64,000 bases of DNA from Nostoc sp. MG11 (GCF_014904695.1 NZ_JACXXN010000002.1:540758-604757); one strand, 5' to 3'. Positions 8,956 to 17,579 are shown, counted from the stretch's first letter. Translations and numbers: made by a program. Notes: generated by a model not told the origin, from the letters alone.

Positions 8956-9486
8956 TTATTCACCAGCCTTTAACTGTAGGTTCCTCTGCAATTCAATGAG
9001 TTCATCTCGATGAGCAACTACAGTTATCTTACTTGGGGAGGGTTGTTCGCTCTGGGTTGCTTCTACCTTGAGAGACACCTTCTCAAGTCTTCCAGCTTTT
9101 TTCCAATAAAATATACCACTCAAAGGCGACAGTAGCACCATAGCGAGAGAAAGCTTACTGAGACCAGGAAAAAGTAGCGACAGAACTAGTGATAAGCAAA
9201 CAAAGCCAGTGGATGCCAGCACAGTCAAAAATATAGCTAAGAACCAGCTGGGTCTAACAAACCCTTCAAAAGTTACTTGGTTTTGTTCTCGGTCTACCGC
9301 TGCCACTCGGTAAGACCGCAAGCGAAAATACTCCTTTAATTGAGACATTAAAGTAGCTTCATCTTGCTGAGATACTAGTTGCACTGTTTGTGTACGGTCT
9401 TTGGTCGAAGCACGAATAAAGAAAAACAGTCCAACCGATAACAACAAGGTTAGCAGCAACGTAGATGGCAGAATAGCAGTATCCAT
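8956..9486 (-). CDS. Cofactor assembly of complex C subunit B (CCB-type) protein
   Basis: A 176-residue membrane protein. It begins with a hydrophobic segment (LPSTLLLTLLLSVGLFFFIRAS, about 7-28), then a soluble segment with EYFRLRSYRVAAVDREQNQ and VTFEGFVRPSWFLA (about 50-85), then two further membrane segments (about 83-130). This matches the cyanobacterial/plastid CCB family (DUF3529/DUF2930), required for covalent attachment of heme c(i) to cytochrome b6. I cannot decide with certainty between CCB1 and CCB2/4. It lies 53 bases downstream of the PadR gene on the same strand and may be co-transcribed with it. Confidence 0.75.
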   Translation of the reverse strand: MDTAILPSTLLLTLLLSVGLFFFIRASTKDRTQTVQLVSQQDEATLMSQLKEYFRLRSYRVAAVDREQNQVTFEGFVRPSWFLAIFLTVLASTGFVCLSLVLSLLFPGLSKLSLAMVLLSPLSGIFYWKKAGRLEKVSLKVEATQSEQPSPSKITVVAHRDELIELQRNLQLKAGE

Positions 9487-9539
9487 AACTGTTTGTTACT
9501 GTGCGACTGGAGGAGACTTATTCATTATCAATATATTCC

Positions 9540-9887
9540 TTAATTTGTCCTTCCGTTTATGTAATCTTGCCAAAGAAAAGCCAAATCCTGTGATTGAACT
9601 TGCCATTCTGGAGAAACTTGGTACATCCGCCTAGGGCGTCCTCGCCCTTCGAGTTTCTTCCAGTATCCAGTAATTGCCCTTTGGTCTTCAAGAAATTTGA
9701 TCGCACTGTAAAGCACAGTGTCCGAAAGTCTATATGTGGAATATTCAGTTTCTAGTCGCTGGATCAACTCGGTTCCGTAGGATTCACCTTGTAGCAAAAC
9801 ATACAGTATGTAACAAACTGCTAGTTCCTGACAGAGGTAAGTTGGCGGAGGATTCTCAAAGAATTGATATATATCCTCAAGTTTCAT
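9540..9887 (-). CDS. PadR family transcriptional regulator
   Basis: A 115-residue winged-helix repressor-type protein. Residues about 20-100 carry the PadR pattern: LAVCYILYVLLQGESYGTEL, RLSDTVLYSAIKFLEDQ, and a wing KLEGRGRPRRMYQVSPEW. PadR proteins bind palindromic operators and usually respond to small ligands through a C-terminal helix; here that helix is short, so the protein is of the short subfamily. It is divergent from the small gene at 9965, with a perfect inverted repeat in the shared intergenic region, so it probably controls itself and that gene. Confidence 0.88.
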   Translation of the reverse strand: MKLEDIYQFFENPPPTYLCQELAVCYILYVLLQGESYGTELIQRLETEYSTYRLSDTVLYSAIKFLEDQRAITGYWKKLEGRGRPRRMYQVSPEWQVQSQDLAFLWQDYINGRTN

Positions 9888-9926
9888 GGTTAGTGAATGG
9901 CTAAAAAAACTGCCTTAGGGTAAGGT

Positions 9927-9941
9927 CTACAAGGATTGTAG
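9927..9941. promoter_or_regulatory. Candidate PadR operator
   Basis: Perfect inverted repeat CTACAA-GGA-TTGTAG in the 77-base gap between the divergent PadR gene and the gene at 9965. A second small dyad TAGT-TTT-ACTA lies at 9950-9960. The position between divergent promoters suits an operator; binding is inferred. Confidence 0.5.
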
Positions 9942-9964
9942 TCAGTATATAGTTTTACTACAAA

Positions 9965-10186
9965 ATGAGTAAGTATATAATGCTACTTGGGCCAGATTTT
10001 CAAAATGCAAACAACACAATGATTACCCACGCCTCTGTAAAGTTGTGGGAAAAATTTGCGAGTTTTAGGGGTACAACATATTACACCCCTACCCAAGCTC
10101 GATACGGTGTTGTGAGGAGCAATTTAGACAATGGCAAAGCCAGAGTCTTAGTGTTAAGCGATGCCGAGCGGGTTAGAACTGCTTAA
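9965..10186 (+). CDS. Small conserved hypothetical protein
   Basis: A 73-residue soluble protein (MSKYIMLLGPDFQ...TPTQARYGVVRSNLDNGKARV...). I do not recognise the family. It looks like a genuine gene: balanced composition, short alternating strands and helices, and a divergent position relative to the PadR regulator with a palindromic operator between them. It probably belongs to the PadR regulon. There is no clear ribosome-binding site before the ATG. Confidence 0.65.
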   Translation: MSKYIMLLGPDFQNANNTMITHASVKLWEKFASFRGTTYYTPTQARYGVVRSNLDNGKARVLVLSDAERVRTA

Positions 10187-10554
10187 GCATAAGATGCTAT
10201 CGAAGAAATTTTACAGGTAAAATGCCGTTTTGTCTGTAAAACTTAATAAACACTTTGTTTGACAGTGATTTTCCCAATGTCGATTCTAAAAGATTAAGCT
10301 AAACCAGATGTTTTGGTTATAACCTTTCTGCTAGTGAACACACACAAGCGAGCATTCAGTACTGAGTTACCAAAATTCAGTTCGCCCTTCTCTACGATAC
10401 ACATAGCAAAGGCGTTAGCAGAGCGATCGCTCTGCGGGTTGTACTGTCCAACCATTCTTCAGTACTTCTAACTTTCTGGACTTGAGATCCTATTGGTTCA
10501 TCTGGTAAGTGTGATAGTAAACTTATCAAGCGCCTAGTATCTTGGTGATCAGTT
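10187..10554. repeat. Intergenic region with dispersed palindromic repeat
   Basis: No gene is seen. Contains a 16-bp palindrome CAGAGCGATCGCTCTG near 10417-10434 built on a HIP1 site, inside a repeat of the type AGGCGTTAGCAGAG...CTGCGGG that recurs elsewhere in the window (19755, 40180, 45547, 50678, 58845, 60130). These are short dispersed Nostocales repeats. Confidence 0.55.
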
Positions 10555-11133
10555 ATGTCACAAATCCCCGACGCTCCATCGTCTTCCTCTACTCTCAGAG
10601 CAATTGCCCAAACTTTTCGCCTTATAGGTTGGATTAGCTTTTGGATTCAGTTAGTACTAGGCGTTGTTTCTGGCATAATTGTGCTGCTGTTCGCCATCTT
10701 TAGTCAAAGATCTGGCAGTCCTAGTAATAACCCTGGAACTGGTTTTGGTGTCTTTTTAGCAGTTTGTGGACTGATTGTTTTGGGTGGAGGTATTTATTTG
10801 GCTTATCGCTACACTAGAATCGGCAGACAACTGCAATCCTCCAATCCCAGTAACCGACCTCGTAAAAGCGAGACTGTGCAAGTATTGCGTTTGGGCCTGT
10901 GGGTGAATTTAGCGGGAACGCTAGTGACTCTTTTGGGGGCGCAAGCGATCGTTGGTACTCTGGTAGCAAGATCTATATCTCCCCAAGCCATAACTACCCA
11001 GTTTTTTGACCCTACCCGAATTATTAGTGGTTTAGATATGCTTGTGGTACAAGCCAACACTAATACTGTCTCAGCGCATTTTGCAGGTCTTGTAGGGTCA
11101 CTTTGGCTACTCAATCGCATCAACCGACCTTAG
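10555..11133 (+). CDS. DUF3611 family membrane protein
   Basis: A 192-residue integral membrane protein with four predicted membrane segments (about 25-48, 67-85, 115-135 and 165-188). The sequence SSTLRAIAQTFRLIGWISFWIQ and a C-terminal VSAHFAGLVGSLWLLNRI are typical of DUF3611, a family shared by cyanobacteria and plant plastids. Its function is unknown. It appears to be transcribed alone. Confidence 0.82.
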   Translation: MSQIPDAPSSSSTLRAIAQTFRLIGWISFWIQLVLGVVSGIIVLLFAIFSQRSGSPSNNPGTGFGVFLAVCGLIVLGGGIYLAYRYTRIGRQLQSSNPSNRPRKSETVQVLRLGLWVNLAGTLVTLLGAQAIVGTLVARSISPQAITTQFFDPTRIISGLDMLVVQANTNTVSAHFAGLVGSLWLLNRINRP

Positions 11134-11328
11134 CAGCAGGAGTGGCAAAGTGGGAGTAATTTTGACTTGCTTCCCGATAAATAAAAAAGGTTTATCCTAA
11201 CTTTTGCGAAACAATCAATCCTAGGTGTGAAGACTTCTATTAATAGTTCCTGGAGTAACATCCTTTTAATAGGTAATGCCACACTTGGCATAGGGACGAG
11301 ATTAAACTTTATTGGAAGTCTTAATACC

Positions 11329-11628
11329 ATGAAAAATCAAGAAGCATGGAAATTTGGTATACAGGTTTTCTTTAGTACCATTGTGCTTGGACTGTGTGTT
11401 TTCCAAATCGGCTCAGTACGGGACAAGGAGAATCTTGCACTTTACTGGGGTGGGTTATCAAGTGTACTTGCATACTGGTTGCCTTCGCCTGCTGGACAAG
11501 TTAGAGATGAGAAGGAACAAATGACTGTAAATCAAAAGACCTTTGCAGCTGTTAATGACGGTAATGGGAAAGGTCAGGGTCTTGCTCAAGTTACTAATAC
11601 AACAGTTACTAAAGAACCTCAAAACTGA
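11329..11628 (+). CDS. Small membrane protein, unknown
   Basis: A 99-residue product when started at the ATG at 11329 (MKNQEAWKFGIQVFF); the open frame extends upstream but with non-protein-like content. It has one hydrophobic segment (about 9-25), a second weaker one (about 33-45), and a polar tail rich in Asn, Thr and Gly that probably is cytoplasmic. The family is not recognised. It lies between DUF3611 and serS with no overlap to either. Confidence 0.6.
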   Translation: MKNQEAWKFGIQVFFSTIVLGLCVFQIGSVRDKENLALYWGGLSSVLAYWLPSPAGQVRDEKEQMTVNQKTFAAVNDGNGKGQGLAQVTNTTVTKEPQN

Positions 11629-11803
11629 TTGATTTGGCGAATTATCTATTTTCGTAGCCTTGGTAACGATGCTAGGGCTAAATTTTTAAACCAAGACTGA
11701 TTGTTCTAACAAATTTTGTTTTTCCAGTTACAGGAAGGCAAAATTACTATATGCTGCTGATGTGTTGGCAGGAAGATACTAGGCGAAAGACTGAGAAAAA
11801 TCT

Positions 11804-13084
11804 GTGCTGGATATTAAGCAAATACGGGAAAATCCACAATTAATTCAGGAACGGTTGGATAGTCGCAGTGGTAGATATGACATCCAGCCGATATTACAGC
11901 TAGATCGGCAACAACGGGAACTGGAAGTGACGCGGAGCCAACTCCAAGCTCGTAGCAACGAAATTGGTAAAATAGTCGGACAAAAGATCAAATCTGGTAT
12001 CGATTCTCAAGACTCAGAAATTCAGACTCTACGGGATGAAGGCAATTCCATTAGAACTCAATTGAGTGAACTGGAACCGCAGGAAAAAGACCTCAAAGCT
12101 GAAATTGCACAACTTTTGCTGGCACTTCCTAACTTACCAAGCGACTCCACACCCATTGGTAAGAGTGAGGAAGAGAATGTCGAAGTGCGTCGTTGGGGTG
12201 ATGAGTACATTCCCCAAAACCCGAATATTCTGCCACACTGGGAAATCGGCGAAAAGCTGGGTATTCTCAATGTTGAGCGGGCTGTAAAAGTTGCTCAAAG
12301 TCGCTTTATAACCTTGATAGGTGCTGGTGCAGCACTGGAGAGGGCATTAATTCAATTTATGCTTTCTGTCCAGACTGAAGCTGGGTATATAGAAGTCAGT
12401 CCGCCGTTATTAGTTAATACTGCGTCTTTGACGGCGACTGGTCAGCTACCCAAGTTTGCTGAAGAAAGTTTTAAATGTGCTGATGATGACTTATGGTTGA
12501 TTCCCACAGCGGAAGTGCCTGTTACCAACCTCTACCGGGGTGAAATTCTCGCCGCTGAAGACTTGCCTATCTACCACTGTGCTTATACTCCCTGTTTTCG
12601 TCGTGAAGCTGGGAGTTATGGGCGCGATATGCGAGGATTAATCCGCCTGCATCAATTTAATAAGGTAGAACTGGTAAAATTTGTCCATCCCAGCACTTCT
12701 TTTGAGGAATTGGAAAGATTGGTAGGGAATGCAGAAGCGATTTTACAGGCGTTGCAACTGCCTTACCGAATAGTCAGCTTATGCAGTGGGGATTTAGGAT
12801 TTTCTTCAACCAAAACCTATGATTTAGAGGTTTGGCTGCCATCCTCTGGCAAATACCGCGAAATTTCCAGCTGTTCTAATACTATGGACTTCCAGGCGCG
12901 ACGGGCTGATATTCGCTTCAAAGAAGCAGGGAAAAAAGGTACTCAGTTCGTGCATACCCTTAACGGTTCTGGTTTGGCGGTTGGACGAACAATGGCAGCA
13001 ATTCTGGAGAACTATCAACAACCTGATGACACAGTAAAGATACCAGAAGCGTTGCAACCTTATTTAGGACGTGAGGTATTGTAA
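11804..13084 (+). CDS. serS: Serine--tRNA ligase
   Basis: A class II aminoacyl-tRNA synthetase charging tRNA-Ser in the cytoplasm. 426 residues, the normal bacterial length. The N-terminal coiled-coil arm (about 25-105, rich in Glu, Gln and Leu) that grips the long variable arm of tRNA-Ser is visible. Motif 2 ([22 protein letters not shown]) and motif 3 ([18 protein letters not shown]) are intact. The start is GTG at 11804 ([11 protein letters not shown]), which fits the family N-terminus. The gene is followed by a 13-bp inverted repeat rather than a standard terminator. Confidence 0.97.
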   Translation: MLDIKQIRENPQLIQERLDSRSGRYDIQPILQLDRQQRELEVTRSQLQARSNEIGKIVGQKIKSGIDSQDSEIQTLRDEGNSIRTQLSELEPQEKDLKAEIAQLLLALPNLPSDSTPIGKSEEENVEVRRWGDEYIPQNPNILPHWEIGEKLGILNVERAVKVAQSRFITLIGAGAALERALIQFMLSVQTEAGYIEVSPPLLVNTASLTATGQLPKFAEESFKCADDDLWLIPTAEVPVTNLYRGEILAAEDLPIYHCAYTPCFRREAGSYGRDMRGLIRLHQFNKVELVKFVHPSTSFEELERLVGNAEAILQALQLPYRIVSLCSGDLGFSSTKTYDLEVWLPSSGKYREISSCSNTMDFQARRADIRFKEAGKKGTQFVHTLNGSGLAVGRTMAAILENYQQPDDTVKIPEALQPYLGREVL

Positions 13085-13099
13085 TTCTAGTTGTCCTCT

Positions 13100-13136
13100 G
13101 TCATTAGTCATTTGTCCTTTACCAATGACTAATGAC
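13100..13136. repeat. Inverted STRR-type repeat
   Basis: Perfect 13-bp inverted repeat GTCATTAGTCATT / AATGACTAATGAC with an 11-nt loop containing GTCC, just after serS. The same element family appears at 15727 and 19840. Confidence 0.75.
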
Positions 13137-13236
13137 CAATAGACGACGGAAATATCCCATTGAGAGAAGTCCTATCTTGTGACACATCTTAAAATGGAGA
13201 TAAGTCTATAGCTTAATATCTTCACTAATTTGCTCT

Positions 13237-14334
13237 ATGTCAGTTTTAGCAGCGATCGCAGTCTTGGCTGTTCTGATCTTGGTTCACGAGTTGGGACATT
13301 TTGTTGCAGCACGTTCTCAAGGTATTTACGTTAACCGCTTTTCTTTGGGTTTTGGTCCAGTTCTTTGGAAGTACCAAGGATCGCAGACCGAATATGCTGT
13401 TCGTGCATTTCCCTTGGGTGGCTTTGTGGGCTTTCCCGATGATGACCCCGATAGCGATGTTCCACCCAATGACCCGAATCTGCTGCGTAACCGTCCAATT
13501 TTAGACAGGGCGATTGTCATCAGTGCCGGAGTAATAGCAAATTTAATATTTGCCTACATGTTGCTGGTGGCCCAGGTTAGTTTCATCGGCATAGGAGAAG
13601 CCAGCCAAAATGGAGTATTAATCCAACAGCTAGCACCAGATGTTAGTTCTGTAGCAGCTAAAGCCGGAATCCAGCCGGGAGATGTCATTATAGCGGCTAA
13701 TCAAAGAGAATTTGGTAAATCGCTGCAAGAGATAGAGACTTTAAGGGACATCATTAAAACTAGTCCAGATCAGCCCGTTCAATTAGAAATTGCCCGTGGC
13801 AACCAAAAGCTATCGGTGAATGTGATTCCTGAAGCTAAGTCCAGTGGAGGCAGTATCGGTATCGGACTTGCTCCCAATGGAAAAATTGTGCGTCGTCGTA
13901 TTACTAATCCTGTAGCAGCTTTGAATTTTGGTGCTATAGAATTTCAGCGACTTGTAACAACGACTTTTAAAGGTTTTGGACAATTAATCACCAACTTTGG
14001 CGAAACAGCTAGTCAAGTAGCTGGGCCCATTAAAATTGTGGAAATTGGTGCCAATATTGCCCAAAATGATACAGGCAGCTTATTCTTTTTTGCAGCACTG
14101 ATCAGCATTAACCTAGCAATTATTAACATTTTGCCGCTACCAGCTTTGGATGGGGGACAACTTGCTTTTCTGCTGATTGAAGGTTTGCGTGGTAAGCCCT
14201 TGCCCAATCGCATTCAAGAAGGTGTTATGCAAACTGGTTTGGTGCTACTGTTAGGATTAGGAATTTTTCTGATAGTTAAAGAAACCACCCAATTAACTAC
14301 CCAGTTAGATTGGGTGCAAAAATTGTTCCAGTGA
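13237..14334 (+). CDS. rseP: RIP site-2 metalloprotease (RseP/S2P family)
   Basis: A 365-residue intramembrane zinc protease. Membrane segment 1 carries the zinc site HELGH (17-21). A PDZ domain follows (about 125-200; AAKAGIQPGDVIIAANQ). The C-terminal membrane segments contain NILPLPALDGGQL, which supplies the third zinc ligand. Such proteases release membrane-anchored regulators by cutting within the bilayer; in cyanobacteria they are linked to acid and stress responses. The catalytic residues are all present. It is followed by an RNA-like region rather than directly by nth. Confidence 0.95.
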   Translation: MSVLAAIAVLAVLILVHELGHFVAARSQGIYVNRFSLGFGPVLWKYQGSQTEYAVRAFPLGGFVGFPDDDPDSDVPPNDPNLLRNRPILDRAIVISAGVIANLIFAYMLLVAQVSFIGIGEASQNGVLIQQLAPDVSSVAAKAGIQPGDVIIAANQREFGKSLQEIETLRDIIKTSPDQPVQLEIARGNQKLSVNVIPEAKSSGGSIGIGLAPNGKIVRRRITNPVAALNFGAIEFQRLVTTTFKGFGQLITNFGETASQVAGPIKIVEIGANIAQNDTGSLFFFAALISINLAIINILPLPALDGGQLAFLLIEGLRGKPLPNRIQEGVMQTGLVLLLGLGIFLIVKETTQLTTQLDWVQKLFQ

Positions 14335-14426
14335 GCCTCTGGCAAAATTTGCTTCACGCTATCAGACTGAAGTCCTGATCATTAGCCACATCTTTTTAAC
14401 CTCTGACTTCGTTGCTATCACGCTGG

Positions 14427-14471
14427 GGAATTAAGTTCCAAAGCTAATAGCTAAAGTCTTTTGAAACTGAG
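14427..14471 (+). other. RNA-like three-hairpin motif, copy 1
   Basis: First of two tandem copies between rseP and nth. Hairpin 1: GGAAT/GTTCC (427-431 with 435-439 of 14 kb). Hairpin 2: AGCTA-A-TAGCT (14442-14452). Hairpin 3: weak stem around TTTTGAAA (14455-14468). It ends in CTGAG. No known riboswitch or ncRNA was recognised. The match to copies 2 and 3 (14495, 29656) is what supports it. Confidence 0.5.
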
Positions 14472-14494
14472 ATCTTGCACTTCTCTCAACAACC

Positions 14495-14543
14495 GCCTAG
14501 GAATCATTCCTAGGCTAGTAGCAATCTTCTAAAGAAGACTGAG
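14495..14543 (+). other. RNA-like three-hairpin motif, copy 2
   Basis: Hairpin 1 is GCCTAGGAAT-C-ATTCCTAGGC (14495-14515). Hairpin 2 is GCTA-G-TAGC (14514-14522). Hairpin 3 is TCTTC-TAAA-GAAGA (14525-14538), followed by CTGAG. ACTGAGT (14538-14544) can also pair with ACTCAGT (14649-14655), enclosing CACGC-TT-GCGTG and CTGCAAT-AA-ATTGCAG hairpins just before the nth start. This looks like a structured leader or small RNA of about 170 nt. Confidence 0.5.
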
Positions 14544-14681
14544 TCACGGTTAAATCCACGCTTGCGTGAATTTGAGCTATGAGCCGCTGCAATAAATTGC
14601 AGTGTGGGTAAGGGTGCTGATTGGCATTGGTGCAAGTTATCGAAACGGACTCAGTTTTAAGGCATTTTAACTAAAAATCCA

Positions 14682-15350
14682 GTGAGCGTTACCCGTAAAT
14701 CTCTGTCTAAAAAGCAACGGGCGCTAGAAATTTTAGCTCGTTTGAAATATCTTTATCCAGACGCTACTTGCTCTTTGAACTACTCAACGCCGGTGCAACT
14801 GCTGGTAGCAACAATTCTCTCGGCTCAGTGTACTGATGAACGAGTGAATAAAGTGACACCAGCTTTATTTAGTAGGTTTCCCGATGCAGCTAGTTTGGCG
14901 ATCGCGGATTTGGTAGAGTTAGAAAACTTGGTACGTTCGACGGGGTTTTATCGCAATAAAGCCAAGAATATTCAAGCCGCTTGTCGGATGATTGTTACCG
15001 AGTTTGACTCTGTTGTCCCCAACCAAATGAAGCAACTGTTGCAGCTTCCAGGTGTAGCGCGCAAAACAGCAAATGTAGTTTTGGCTCATGCTTATGGCAT
15101 TAATGCTGGGGTAACAGTAGATACTCACGTTAAGCGTCTGAGCGATCGCTTGGGTTTAACTGAACATACAGACCCCGTTCGGATTGAACAAGATTTAATG
15201 GAGCTATTGCCACAAACTGATTGGGAAAATTGGTCAATTCGGCTAATTTATCATGGTCGTGCTATTTGTAAAGCCCGCTCTCCCGCTTGTGTTGCTTGTG
15301 AGCTTGCAGATTTATGCCCTGCTGCTAATAAGCCAGTTGTGATGGGGTAG
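14682..15350 (+). CDS. nth: Endonuclease III (DNA glycosylase/AP lyase)
   Basis: Base-excision repair enzyme that removes oxidised pyrimidines and cuts the abasic site. 222 residues, normal length. The helix-hairpin-helix LLQLPGVARKTANVV contains the catalytic Lys128; the catalytic Asp147 sits in GVTVDTHV. A C-terminal 4Fe-4S ligand set C-x6-C-x2-C-x5-C is intact (CKARSPACVACELADLC). The start is GTG at 14682. Upstream lies an unusual structured region with two copies of a three-hairpin motif, which may be its leader. Confidence 0.96.
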   Translation: MSVTRKSLSKKQRALEILARLKYLYPDATCSLNYSTPVQLLVATILSAQCTDERVNKVTPALFSRFPDAASLAIADLVELENLVRSTGFYRNKAKNIQAACRMIVTEFDSVVPNQMKQLLQLPGVARKTANVVLAHAYGINAGVTVDTHVKRLSDRLGLTEHTDPVRIEQDLMELLPQTDWENWSIRLIYHGRAICKARSPACVACELADLCPAANKPVVMG

Positions 15351-15426
15351 AGAACATAAGTCGCCCTAGAATTGACGGGTAGACTGTAGAATAGAAAATG
15401 CTGTCTTTAAATAAACTAAAAAATGT

Positions 15427-15729
15427 ATGGCAAAAAAGAGCATGATTGAGCGCGAGAAAAAACGCGCCAAGTTGGTAGAAAAGTATGCTGATAAGCGAGA
15501 AGCTCTGCTGGATGATTTCAAAAGTGCAGAATCTCCCCTTGATAAGCTAGAAATCCACCGACAAATTCAACAGCTACCCCGGAATAGTGCGCCCACCCGC
15601 CGCCGTAACCGTTGCTGGGTAACTGGTCGTTCTAGAGGTGTTTACCGCGACTTTGGGCTGTCTCGGAACGTGTTACGAGAATGGGCGCATGAAGGTCTTT
15701 TGCCTGGAGTGGTTAAGTCTAGCTGGTAG
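15427..15729 (+). CDS. rpsN: 30S ribosomal protein S14
   Basis: A 100-residue S14 of the zinc-independent long type: [16 protein letters not shown] at the N-terminus and the rRNA-binding tail [20 protein letters not shown]...[12 protein letters not shown]. It binds 16S rRNA in the small-subunit head. It stands alone, away from the main ribosomal protein operons, as usual for cyanobacteria. A repeat array begins right at its stop codon. Confidence 0.97.
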   Translation: MAKKSMIEREKKRAKLVEKYADKREALLDDFKSAESPLDKLEIHRQIQQLPRNSAPTRRRNRCWVTGRSRGVYRDFGLSRNVLREWAHEGLLPGVVKSSW

Positions 15730-15787
15730 TCATTAGTCATTGGTCATTAGTCATTAGTTTTAGACAAATGACAAGTGACAAATGACA
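15727..15787. repeat. Tandem GTCATTA-type repeat array (STRR)
   Basis: Four near-identical GTCATT(A/G) units in a row, then inverted CAAATGAC units, between rpsN and the gene at 15792. It is the classic short tandemly repeated repetitive sequence of heterocystous cyanobacteria, related to the inverted repeat at 13100. Confidence 0.8.
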
Positions 15788-15791
15788 AAAA

Positions 15792-16121
15792 TTATTGACC
15801 ACAACACTTATCAATTCCCAGACTTTCTAAGAGTAGATCGCTGACGGCGTTGGCGATCGCAAACTCTCCATAGAAGCTTTTGGAAAAATCAAACGACTGC
15901 ATCTCTGTGACGATGGCAATTACCAGAGAGCCTAAGTCGTTTTCTCCTTCCATCCGTTGGCGCATAAAAATCTGTGCTGCGCGTTGGGCAATATTTTGAT
16001 TGACTGCTTCGGGGATGAATTCTGTATCTAGCCACCGCAATAGACTCTCTTGCAACCATTGACCTTCGAGTTGAGGATTTTCGGGCGGTGGTAAGGTGAT
16101 CGGTGGGATTGGTTGAGTCAT
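15792..16121 (-). CDS. Conserved hypothetical protein
   Basis: A 109-residue soluble protein, starting at the ATG at 16121 (MTQPIPPITLPPPENPQ). A proline-rich N-terminus is followed by a helical body (WLQESLLRWLDTEFIPEAVNQNIAQRAAQIFMRQRMEGEN...LLESLGIDKCCGQ). I do not recognise a named family, though it has the look of a conserved cyanobacterial protein. It is divergent from aat; the short gap holds AACGCAGAGGAACGC direct repeats, so the two genes share a promoter region. The upstream extension of the open frame is repeat-derived and was excluded. Confidence 0.7.
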   Translation of the reverse strand: MTQPIPPITLPPPENPQLEGQWLQESLLRWLDTEFIPEAVNQNIAQRAAQIFMRQRMEGENDLGSLVIAIVTEMQSFDFSKSFYGEFAIANAVSDLLLESLGIDKCCGQ

Positions 16122-16216
16122 GTTTTTAAACGCAAAGGAACGCTGAGGCAAACGCAGAGGAACGCAGAGAATGACTGTTAGCAGCAAATTGCGTTCCTCT
16201 GGTCTTTTTTATATTT

Positions 16217-16792
16217 ATGCAATATGATATCGCCGCTATTGTTCAAGGTTATGCTCAAGGTTATTTTCTCATGGCTGATGAGCGCGATCGCCTGAATTGG
16301 TATGGAAGTAGCGATCGGACTTTCATACCCTTGGATGAACGATTTCGCTATCCTAAGTCTTTGCAGCGCGTCCTTAACCAAGAACGTTTTAGTGTGGCGA
16401 TTAATCGGGATTTTGAAGCTGTGGTGGCTGGTTGTGCTAACCGCGAAACAACTTGGATTTCACCAGAATTACAAAAGATTTACTGGTTACTTTACCAGAC
16501 TGGCTATGCTTATAGTTTTGAAACTTGGCAGGGTGACGAACTAGCTGGGGGAATTTTAGGGATTGTCATTGGCGGTGCTTTCATTGGCGAATCGATGTTT
16601 TACCGCATTCCCGAAGGCTCAAAAGTGGCTATGGTAAAGTTGGTAGAAAGATTACGTCAGAGGCGATTTGTGTTTTTCGACGCTCAAATGATGAATCCTC
16701 ATTTGGAAAGATTTGGCGCTCATCGCGTTAAAGATGAAGAATATCAAGCTTTACTCAACAAAGCATTGCAACGTCGCTGTTCCTTATTCTAG
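16217..16792 (+). CDS. aat: Leucyl/phenylalanyl-tRNA--protein transferase
   Basis: Transfers Leu or Phe from tRNA to N-terminal Arg or Lys of proteins, marking them for ClpAP/ClpS degradation (N-end rule). The 191-residue product shows the family features [11 protein letters not shown], a WYGSSDR segment, [24 protein letters not shown], the core [12 protein letters not shown], and [19 protein letters not shown]. It is slightly shorter than the E. coli enzyme, as in other cyanobacteria. Confidence 0.95.
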   Translation: MQYDIAAIVQGYAQGYFLMADERDRLNWYGSSDRTFIPLDERFRYPKSLQRVLNQERFSVAINRDFEAVVAGCANRETTWISPELQKIYWLLYQTGYAYSFETWQGDELAGGILGIVIGGAFIGESMFYRIPEGSKVAMVKLVERLRQRRFVFFDAQMMNPHLERFGAHRVKDEEYQALLNKALQRRCSLF

Positions 16793-16998
16793 AGATATGT
16801 GTGTTGAGTTAAATTAATAAATATCAGTATAAATATTATCTTTTAACCAAATATTGAAGTTTACGGCTGTTGGCAAAGAGCGCTCATTTATGACTGTATT
16901 CCAAGCCTATCTGATGATTGGCAAATTAAACTACTCGAGCAGTCAGACTGAAATTGGTGCTAGCTTTAAGAGCAGAATGTTGCATAAGAGCAGTAATT

Positions 16999-17229
16999 AT
17001 GTCATCCGCAGCGATTACTACAGTAGTAAAAATGATGGAGTCTTTACCTGTTGATGTACAGGAGCGAGTTGCAGAGCATCTTCGAGAGTATATCGACGAC
17101 TTCCAAGATGAAGTCCGCTGGAACAAGTCATTTCAGAGAACACAGCAAAAACTTGTGGCTGCTGCCAAACTTGCCAAACAAGAAATAGCTGAGGGGCAAG
17201 CTACTGCACTGGACTACGACCAACTATGA
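16999..17229 (+). CDS. Antitoxin-like partner of the ParE-like toxin
   Basis: A 76-residue soluble protein (MSSAAITTVVKMMESLPVDVQERVAEHLREYIDDFQDE...) resembling the small helical antitoxins that precede ParE/RelE-type toxins. The segment LPVDVQERVAEHLREYI is typical, and the acidic Trp-containing linker probably wraps the toxin. The start chosen is the ATG at 16999; a later in-frame ATG at 17032 is possible. Its stop overlaps the toxin start by ATGA (17226-17229), so translation is coupled. It is presumably the autorepressor of the pair. Confidence 0.72.
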   Translation: MSSAAITTVVKMMESLPVDVQERVAEHLREYIDDFQDEVRWNKSFQRTQQKLVAAAKLAKQEIAEGQATALDYDQL

Positions 17230-17489
17230 AATCCTCAGTTCTTCCCTCATTTTGGGCTGAGTATCGGCAATTAGATGATGATATCAGGCAAAGTGCTAGG
17301 AAGGCTTATCGTTTGTGGGCAGAGAATCCATTTCACCCGTCTTTGCATTTCAAGTGCATTAACAGCGAAGAAGGAATTTGGTCTGTAAGAGTGACGAGGA
17401 GTTATCGAGCACTTGGCGTGCTAGAAGGTGATACGGTCACATGGTTTTGGATTGGTAGTCATGATGATTATGAACGGTTCTTCTCGTAA
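17226..17489 (+). CDS. ParE/RelE-like toxin
   Basis: An 87-residue toxin-like protein. It has the fold signature of the RelE/ParE superfamily: FWAEYRQLDDDIRQSARKAYRLWAENP at the N-terminus and the strand set IWSVRVTRSYRALGVLEGD...WFWIGSHDDYERFF. RelE-type members cleave ribosome-bound mRNA; ParE-type members poison gyrase; the sequence alone does not decide. It overlaps the antitoxin by 4 bases. It looks intact. Confidence 0.78.
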   Translation: MKSSVLPSFWAEYRQLDDDIRQSARKAYRLWAENPFHPSLHFKCINSEEGIWSVRVTRSYRALGVLEGDTVTWFWIGSHDDYERFFS

Positions 17490-17579
17490 GTGATTTTGAA
17501 GTAGGTACGATAGATAGTAGCTTCTAAAGGTTTATAGATAAGGAAGTGAGAAAATAAGGCAGAGAAATAGACAAAACCC

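Noticed and set aside
14427..14543. Identification of the hairpin motif as a TPP, cobalamin, glutamine or ykkC riboswitch
   Set aside because: The conserved core bases that I remember for those classes are absent; the motif is left unassigned.
15727..15787. Repeat array considered as CRISPR
   Set aside because: Units are about 7 bases with no unique spacers, typical of STRR repeats, not of CRISPR.
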